Of a DNA stretch of 64,000 bases, positions 56,421 to 64,000 are shown one piece after another. The DNA comes from Stomoxys calcitrans (lineage: Eukaryota > Arthropoda > Insecta > Diptera > Muscidae): positions 125,149,494-125,213,493 of the forward strand of contig NC_081552.1 in assembly GCF_963082655.1 (NCBI RefSeq), written 5' to 3'. How positions within the stretch are numbered: the first letter of the stretch is position 1; the number at the start of each line of letters is the position of its first letter. A program made the position numbers and the translations under genes. The notes under the pieces are model-generated. The model was given only the letters and a program-made list of their open reading frames with translations. It was not told the DNA's origin and did not search any database.

Positions 56421-56569
56421 ACCATAATTGAAAATACACTCAGAAAATTGGTGCGCATAAAATAAAGTAAAACACAGTCCAAATAAGTTAGCCAATTTTA
56501 ATATAATTTGTTTACATAGTTCATAAACTTGGGATTGGGAAGTCATTTAACTGAACCAAGTTTCTCGAT
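56421..56569. other. Spacer
   Basis: AT-rich, nothing seen. Confidence 0.4.
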
Positions 56570-59500
56570 CTTTTGAGAAAGATGGACATCCCACAGATCA
56601 CAAAGGCGACGGTCTTCATCAAGACCGCGGGCGGCGAAATCGCGACGGAACGCATGATGGATGTCTTAAACAGGCAAAACCAAGATTTGGTCGTGGAGAA
56701 AAGGGAGATTTTCCACAGGGAGGAGAATTGTCACCGACTCTCTCAATATTGGGAAGCCTGGGATAAGCAATGATCCTAACTAATACTAAACATCTGACAG
56801 GGCGGTGATACAGAACTCAATGCCGCTCAACGCACAATGAGCAGACAATGGAACCAAAATCTATTCCCAAGCAGCCCATTTACTCAAGATTTGGAAGACT
56901 AGTATTGGCAAATATCCTAATATTGGAACATCAGACAGTGCAAGGATGGCACACTTAATACAGCCTAACGATCAGGGACCCGATGTTGAAACCATCACCG
57001 ACTGTCTCAATATTCGGAAGACTAGGATATGCAAAGATCCTAATATTAAAACGTCAGTCAGTGCAATGACGGGAAACTCAATGCTGCCTAAAGAACAGGG
57101 AGCAAACGATGAAACCATCACCACATTACTCCCAAGAAGCCCATCGAATGGAGGACCAATGATTGAAGCCATCTAGACAAACCTCCACCGGAGCGAGACA
57201 ACTATTCACGCTCTGATGGAGAAAGGCAAGGCAAAGGCAGCAAGGACAAGATTCATATTGCTTTAATTCAGGAGCCACAGACGACCAGGAATAAAGTTTC
57301 TGGACTGAATCATATCAACTACCAATTATTGTACGCTAACATTGGTACTGGGCCGAAAATTTGCGTTATTTGTGATACTAATTTAAACGGTTGCTGAAGA
57401 AAACAAAACAGGCAGGAAATGAGGTACTTATAGGGTGCGATGCGAAGTCTCACCACATTTCGTGGACAGTACCAACATTAATCAGCGGGGCCAAGCCCTA
57501 ATAACACTTAACATTGGTAACACCGCTACATTTGTTAATAGGATTAGGGAAGAGGTTTTAGATGTGACAATGTGTTCGGAAAATCTAATCGATGAAGTTC
57601 AGGATTAGAGGGTCTCCATGGAGCATTCCTTCTCTGACCATCGCAACATTTGATTTAGAAAAGCACCGCCTGTGCAGAATCCGATAAGATTCCATTATAA
57701 GTTTAAAACGAATTGGCAAAATTCGGAAGACTACTCTAAAGAAGGCTTGGGCAAGATAATTTAGATTGTCCAATCATAGAAGACAAATACGACAATGTCA
57801 GGAGGATTACAACTGGATTAGTGGAGTCTTTCGAAGGTAGTTGTTCTCTTCGAGAAAGGAAATCAGCCCAAGATAAACCCTGGATGACCGGAGAGATTCG
57901 CAACATTGGGAAAAGGTCCGCAAACTTTATAACAGAGAACGGAAAAAAGCGGAAGTATATTGGGATGTGTATTACACACAGCTCAAGGAATACAATAAGA
58001 TTACCAGAGCGGCAAAACGTGTCTCCTGAAAGTTTTTCTGCGACCAGGTTGATAGCGTTAACGACGCCGCTACGATGACAAAGTTTCTCTCAAAAATCCA
58101 TGTTCAAAATGAAACCTTAGTAGACGACATGGGAGTAAGCGCAGAGACAACGGCGGACATGTTGAGGCTTTGATGAAAACGCTTTTACTACAGGATACGT
58201 CGGGACTCACGGAGACTCCGGAATCTTGGAATAATGAGGTTTATCGAAGCCTTATCATTACAGAATTTGTGGTCAAGGAAACCTTGATGAGCTTCAAACC
58301 ATTGAAATCACCTGGACCTGATGGAATATTTCCGGCTACTACAGCAGAATATCTGGGCACTATTTTCACTGCATGCCTAGGATGTGCATACATTCCGAAA
58401 GTCTGGCAGGGACAAGGGTAGTATTTATACCCAAGCCCGGCAAGGCAAGTTATGCGACACCAAGGCGTACAGATGTTGGGCACTATGTAGACGGACCGTA
58501 GGCTCGATATGGGTCCTGAACCCGAGGATAGTCCACTGGCTCTACAGGAGCGTGATTCGAACAATACTTACTTACGCCTCAGTATTTTGGTGGACTGCAA
58601 TGGAGAAAAGTGCAACATAAGGACCATACAACAGGTTCAGGGAATATGTTGTCTTGGCATAGGCGGAGCGATGAGGACCACGCCCACTAGGGCACTGGAG
58701 ACTATTCTAGATATCCGACCCATTGACATACAGATTAAGTGTGAGGCAGCCACTACGGCTAAGAGACTTAAGGCAATGGGAGAATGGATTGAGGATGGGA
58801 GCAGCTCATACCATTGCAGTATAATCGTGGTGACGATAGGAAATCTGGATACCTGAGAATAACCTTGAAGTTGAGTGCGAGGCACTGCTGCCATCGACAC
58901 AGTCTTAGATTGACGGAACCCTTGTATTGCCATCTGGATGATCATGTTACACAGATGGATCAAACCTAGAGGACAGAGTGGGCCTGGGGGGTTTCATTGA
59001 GAACCCAGGGACTGACATCTGTTTTAGATTGCCTGACCATAATACGGTCCTGCAGGCGGAGATCCGGGCGATCACGGAATGCGTGGGTGGTGTGGTGCTA
59101 ACGCGAGGTCGTCAAGTGTGAACATCTTTACGGACAGTTAAATTGCCATAAGGGCAATAACAGCCAGGACGGTCAGGTCACGAACAGTCTTACAGTGTAA
59201 GAAGGAGATTAACGTCTTCTCTGAGGATGGCAAAATCCGCTTCGTTTGTGTGCCAGGCTTTAACGGAGTAAGGGGGAATGAAAGGGCAAATTATTTGGCG
59301 ATTGATTTACCCGAAGCTTTTAGAGTCGACGCAGTCCAAGTTAAGGGCGTGGATGACGAATGCGCATGCAACCCTGTGGAACAGCGGGATTCAGATCGTG
59401 AATAGACGAGGCTATTACTGAAAGGTAGTAAGAAGGAGGTCAATATAGCTATTGGTATCATGACGGCACACATGTTTGGGGCATGTGGGGAAGATGATGA

Positions 59501-59675
59501 GATTTTGGAGCATTTCCTTTGTCATTGCCCGGGTTTCATGTCTAAAAAATACTGGCACTTAGGTGAGGACACAATACCAGATATAAACCAACTTAGGGGA
59601 ATGACATTGAAAACAATTAAGGATTTTGTAAGAAGCATCAAAATTCGTAACTTAAATTTTCTTTTTCGAGGTTAC
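56570..59675 (+). pseudogene. LOA/Jockey-like LINE, decayed and internally deleted
   Basis: Plus-strand blocks in order: ORF1 end (ATVFIKTAGGEI, NRQNQDLVVEKREIFHREE at 56600-56730); a stretch with two or three imperfect repeats (56780-57130); endonuclease (HIALIQEPQTTRNKVSGL, AGNEVLIGCDAKSHHISW near 57415-57460); RT start (FKPLKSPGPDGI at 58290); then an internal jump near 58465 from the 'PKAYR' block to the thumb (SVIRTILTYASVFWWTAMEK), so the RT catalytic core is missing; connection (AMRTTPTRALETILDIRP); RNase H (NERANYLAI at 59280); C-terminal zinc segment (CGEDDEILEHFLCHC at 59490). Many stops and shifts; inactive. Confidence 0.82.
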
Positions 59676-60394
59676 TTTTTATACCCCCCACCATAGGATG
59701 GGGGTATACTAATTTCGTTATTTTGTTTGTAACACCTCGAAATATGCATCTAAGACCCCATAAAGTATGTATATTCTTGATCGTCATGACATTTTAAGTC
59801 GATCTAGCCATGTCCGCCCGTCTGTCTGTCGAAAGCACGCTAACTTCCGAAGGAGTAAAGCTAAACGCTTGAAATTTTGCACAAATACTTCTTATTAGTG
59901 TAGGTCGGTTGGGATTGTAAATGGGCCAAATTGGTCCATGTTTTGATGTAGCTGCCATACAAACCGATCTTGGGTCTTGACTTCTTGAGCCTCTAGAGGC
60001 CTTAAATCTCGTCTGATTTGACTGAAATTTTGCAGATAGTATTTCGATATCACTTCCATGATATCACTTGACTTCTTGAGCCTCTAGAGAATGCAATTCT
60101 CATCCGATTTGGCACAAATTTTGTACAACGGCTCCTCCCATGGCCTTCAACATACGTGTGCAATATGGTCAGAATCGATTTATAGTTTGATACAGCTCCC
60201 ATAAAAACCGATCTCCCGATTTCGCTTCTTGAGCCCCGAATCGGACTATAACTTGATGTAGCTGAACCTCCGTCCTTATTCATTATACTTTGTTTGCCTT
60301 AAAATAGATACTGTGCAAGGAACTCAACAAATGCGACCATGGTGGAGGGTATATAAGATTCGCCCCGGCCGAACTTAGCACGCTCTTACTTGTT
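59676..60394 (-). mobile_element. B-family element, shortened
   Basis: Hairpin TATACCCCCCACCATAGG, core, GTCCGCCCGTCTGTCTG, about two rearranged units, palindromic end GGCCGAACTTAGCACGC and TTACTTGTT. It is inserted in the 3' UTR of the LINE, right after TTCGAGGTTAC. Confidence 0.82.
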
Positions 60395-60502
60395 TGTATT
60401 TAGAGCGCACATAGTGGCATGGGGCGGATTAATATATGCACCATCTTTTCAACCTTACCTTATATACAACGTGACACGGCCTGAAATTTTGGTAAGCATT
60501 AG
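60395..60502. other. Spacer, probably LINE 3' UTR
   Basis: GAGCGCACATAGTGGCATG onward resembles the end of a Jockey-like LINE 3' UTR; weak. Confidence 0.35.
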
Positions 60503-61110
60503 AAATTAAAACGTGCTAAGGTCGGCGGGGCCGAATCTTATATGCCCTCCACCATGGATAGCATTTGTCGAGTTCTTTGCGCGGTTCCTCTTTTTGGGCA
60601 AACCAAGAATATGAATAAGAACTGTTATGCTATTGGAGCTACATCAAGTTATAGTCCGATTCGGACCGTAAATGAGTTGAATGCTGAACGTAGAAGTCAT
60701 TGTGTAATATTTCAGTTCATTCGGATAAGAATGGCGCCTTGGTTTATATGGGAGCTGTATGAAGCTATAGATCGAATCAGAGCATATTGGACACGTATGT
60801 TGAAGGTTATGGGAGAAGTCGCCGCCAAATCTGATGAGCACCGCCCCCTCTAGAAGCTCAAGAAGTCAAGATCCTATATCGGTTTATATGGCAGCTATAT
60901 CAGGTTATGTACCCAACCCAACCCACCTACACCAATAAAAAGTATTTTTGCAAAATTTCAAGCGCATAGCTTTACTCCTTCGAAAGTTTGAGTGCTTTAA
61001 CGGACGGATATAGCTAGATCGACTTAAAATGGGGTCTTAGGCGCATATATCGAGGTGTTACAAACAGAATGACAAAATAAGTACACTCCCATCCTATGGT
61101 GGAGGGTATA
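60503..61110 (+). mobile_element. B-family variant element
   Basis: Degraded head (ACGTGCTAAGGTCGGCGGGG), leader of the same variant as the copy at 1839 (TTCTTTGCGCGGT), one to two units, shortened tail lacking most of the core, hairpin ATGGTGGAGGGTATA. Confidence 0.8.
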
Positions 61111-61114
61111 ATAT

Positions 61115-62452
61115 CAGGCATCGCAGTGGCGAGAGACCCATCACAGCCTAACAAACAGGTATCCAAGACGGACCCATCACTAACTAAGAGATACGGAAGG
61201 CTAGGATAGGTAAAGATCCTAATATTAAAACATTGAGCAGCGCAGCGCAAGCCTGCTACACACGCTCTGATAGAGAAAATCAGCAAGCGTAAAATTCATA
61301 TTGCCTTAATTCAGGAGCAATGGACGACCCGGAGTAATGTTTCTGAACTGAACCGTAATAACTACCAATTATTCTATGCTGACCCTGGTACTCGGCCTGC
61401 GTTATTAGTCATAAAAATTTTAATTATTGGGTTGCCCAAAAAGTAATTGCGGATTTTTTTAATGAAAGTAAATGCATTTTTAATAAAACTTAGAATGAAC
61501 TTTAATCAAATATACTTTTTTTACACTTTTTTTCTAAAGCAAGCTAAAAGTAACAGCTGATAACTGACAGAAGAAAGAATTCAATTACAGAGTCACAAGC
61601 TGTGAAAAAATTTGTCAACGCCGACTATATGAAAAATTACTTTTTGGACAAACCAATATATATTTTCTCCTGAGTTGTCAAAATCGGATGCAATAGTGCA
61701 AAGGCAGGGCTGCGGTGGAGCAAATCTGCCATCACTTTATCTGCCTTTCGACTCTACGACACCCCCATCCATGTCGTTGCGGCAATGGTTGGTGAGCAAA
61801 GCAAAACAGACAGGAAATGAGTTACTAATAGCGTGCGATGTGAACTTTCACCACGTTTCGTGGGGTTTTTGAATATAAACGACCTAATAAAATACAGTAA
61901 CACCGCTACCTTTGTTAATAGGATCAGGAAGGAGGTTTTAGATGTGACGATATGTTCTGAAAATCTAATCGATGAAGTTCAGGATTGGAGGTTCTACATG
62001 GAACACTCTTTCTCTGATCATTGCTACATTAGGTTTAAAATAGCACGGCCAGCGCCGATTCCGATGAGCTTCCGGAATAAGTTGAAGACCAACTGGACAA
62101 AATTCGGAAGACTACTCAGAAGAAGACTTGGGAAACATAATTTAGATTGTCCAAGCATAGAAGAGATTGACGAAAATGTCAACAGGACTAGGACTGGTGG
62201 GATCCTTCGAAGATAGATGTCCTCTTCGGGAAAGGAAATCAGCCCAAGATAAACCCTGGATGACCGGAGAGATTCGCAATATTGGGAAAGAGGCCCGCAG
62301 ACTTTTTAACAGAGCACGTCGTAAAAAAAGTTTTTTGGGATGTGTATTATACACGGCTCAAGGAATACAATAAGACTACAAGAGCCCCTAAACGTGCATC
62401 GTGGAAGCTTTTCTGCAAACAGATCGATGGTGTTATTGACGCCGCCAAGATG
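61115..62452 (+). pseudogene. Second copy of the LOA/Jockey-like LINE (endonuclease part)
   Basis: Plus strand: HIALIQEQWTTRSNVSELNR (61297-61355), interruption by a mariner MITE, then the rest of the endonuclease (QTGNELLIACDVNFHHVSWG, DVTICSENLIDEVQDW, MEHSFSDHCYIRF) and the connector (SAQDKPWMTGEIRNIGK, LFNRARRKK). It ends where a B element begins at 62453. The nucleotide match to 57240-58070 is high, but this copy keeps the SDH motif and a longer open frame. Confidence 0.82.
61427..61656. mobile_element. Mariner-derived MITE (230 bp)
   Basis: TTGGGTTGCCCAAAAAGTAA start and a degenerate inverted end (TTACTTTTTGGACAAACCAA), with TA duplications at 61425-61426 and 61657-61658. Same internal deletion as 3098-3333. 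It interrupts the LINE endonuclease. Confidence 0.92.
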
Positions 62453-63406
62453 AACAAGTAAAAGCGTGCTAAGTTCGGCCGGGCCGAATCTTATATACCC
62501 TCTACCATGGATCGCATTTGTCGAGTTCTTTTCCCGGCATCTCCTCTTAGGCAAAACAGGATATAAGAAAAGATTTGCTCTGCTATCAGAGCGATATAAA
62601 GATATGGTTCGGTTTGGACCACAATTAAATTATATGTTGGAGACCTGTGTAAAATGTCAGCCAATTCGAATAAGAATTGCTCCCTTTGGGGGCTCAAGAA
62701 GTAAAATAGAGAGATCGATTTATATGGGAGCTGTATCGGGCTATAGCATATCCTATAGCAGCTATATCAGGTTATGCACCGAATTGAATCATACTTGGCA
62801 CAGTTGTTGAATATCATAACAAAACACGTCGTGCAAAATTTCATTCCAATCGGATAAGAATTGCGCCCTCTAGAGGCTCAAGAAGTCAAGACTCAAGATC
62901 GGTTTATATGGCTGCTATACCAGGTTATGGACCGATTTGAACCATACCTAAGACAGTTGTTAGAAGTGATACTAAAACACTATGTGCAAAATTTCAGTAA
63001 AATCGGATGGGAATTGCGCCCTCTAGAGGCTCAAGAAGTCAAGACCCAGGATCAGTTTATATGACAGCTATAGCAGGTTATAGACCGATTTGAACCATAC
63101 TTGTCACAGTTGTTAGAAGTGAAGCTAAAACATTATGTGCAAAATTTCAGTCAAATCGGATGGGAATTGCGCCCTCTAGAGGCTCAAGAAGTCAAGACCC
63201 AAGATCGGTTTATATGGCAGCTATATCAAAACATGGACCGATATGGCCCATTTACAATACCAACCGACTTACACTAATAAAAAGTATTTGTGCAAAATTT
63301 CAAGCGGCTAGCTTTACTCCTTCGAAAGTTAGCGTGCTTTCGACAGACAGACGAACGGACGGACATGGCTAGATCGACATAAAATGTCGCGACGATCAAG
63401 ATTATA
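62453..63406 (+). mobile_element. B-family element, cut by a mariner
   Basis: AACAAGTAAAAGCGTGCTAA head inserted in the LINE, leader, about four units with an early deletion near 62755, GACAGACAGACGAACGGACG tract, then cut within GATCAAGATTATA by the mariner. The 3' hairpin is presumably beyond the window. Confidence 0.86.
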
Positions 63407-64000
63407 TTGGGTTGCCTAAAAAGTAATTGCGGATTTTTTAAAAAAAGTAAATGCATTTTTAATAAAACTTAGAATGAATTTTAATCAAATATATAATTGC
63501 CATTTTGTTCGATAACCTTTTGCCATCTTCCTGGCAAATTTAGTATTCCACGCTCATAGAACTTCTGGCCTTTATCTGCAAAAAACTGAACCAAGTGCGA
63601 TTTTATAGCCTCATCATTGCCGAAAGTTTAACCATTTAAGGAGTTCTGCATCGAAGATCGAAATAAATGGTAGTCTGATGGTGCAAGGTCAGGGCTATAT
63701 GGTGGATGCATCAAAAGTTCCCAGCCAAGCTCACTCAGTTTTTGGCGAGTGACCAAAGATGTGTGCGATCTAGCGTTGTCCTGTGGAATATGACACCTTT
63801 ACGATTCACCAATTCTGGTCGCTTCTCCTTGATGGTTGTATTCATTTTGTCCAATTGTTGACAGTAAACATCCGAATTAATCGTTTGGTTCCTTGGAAGC
63901 AGATCAAAATATTGCACACCCTTCCAATCCCACCAAACAGACAGCATAATCTTCTTTTGGTGGATATCAGCCTTTGAAGTGGTTTGAGCTGGTTCACCAT
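63407..64000 (-). mobile_element. Mariner (irritans/mauritiana-like), partial at window edge
   Basis: Terminal repeat TTGGGTTGCCTAAAAAGTAA after TA, then the 3' part of a transposase gene on the minus strand: LSVWWDWKGVQYFDLLPRNQ, TINSDVYCQQLDKMN and KRPELVNRKGVIFH, the classical mariner region around the second catalytic Asp. Frame damage follows: the expected QDNARPH block reads RTTLDRTH and shifts. Only the C-terminal half lies in the window. It is the likely source family of both MITEs. Confidence 0.9.

Overview
The window reads as non-coding, transposon-packed DNA of a higher dipteran, probably a calyptrate/muscid-type fly. The evidence is a Ty3/gypsy-class LTR retrotransposon primed by tRNA-Lys, mariner elements and their MITEs, APE-type non-LTR retrotransposons, Helitron-like elements, and swarms of short 'GGCCGGGCCGAA' repeat elements whose conserved core (GATCAAGAATATATATAC) I recall from many dipteran genomes. 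No bacterial or organellar genes are seen. The organism and repeat-family names are inferences made without a database.

Layout. 0.9-1.7 kb: a decayed LINE reverse transcriptase. 2.1-26.5 kb: one old minus-strand LINE (called LINE-M here), split into about six pieces by later insertions: a mariner MITE (3.1 kb), a complete LTR retrotransposon (3.89-16.92 kb, TSD TTTA), a Helitron-like element (17.8-19.9 kb), three A-family elements (20.4-24.7 kb) and a mariner (24.85-26.15 kb). 26.7-48.4 kb: A-family, B-family and Helitron-like (C-family) elements in both orientations, several nested, chimeric or folded back, mixed with fragments of LOA/Jockey-like LINEs and one short CAA-tailed retroposon. 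48.6-51.3 kb: a TA-flanked MITE and two well-spliced exons of what looks like a real host gene on the minus strand, with a Helitron-like element in the intron. 51.8-55.8 kb: a 4 kb B-family foldback element holding about 18 tandem 152-bp units. 56.5-64 kb: two copies of one plus-strand LINE, interrupted by B elements, a mariner MITE and, at the right edge, a mariner that runs out of the window.

The most notable object is the minus-strand LTR retrotransposon. Its 3.3 kb LTRs are about 0.25% divergent, so it is young. Each LTR contains four tRNA-like modules with good A and B boxes, each followed by a T-run like a Pol III terminator. Its Gag starts with a complete RING-H2 finger. Pol (protease, RT, RNase H, integrase, all catalytic residues present) lies in the -1 frame with an in-phase A-AAA-AAC slippery heptamer in the Gag/Pol overlap. 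The leader between PBS and gag is built of about six degenerate 100-bp units with compensating hairpin changes. This copy has one in-frame UAA between capsid and nucleocapsid.

The A, B and related elements share an architecture: a palindromic GGCCGGGCCGAA head, a variable array of 152-154 bp units, and a conserved tail ending in a hairpin complementary to the head. They explain most of the unmatched sequence and most of the short spurious ORFs.
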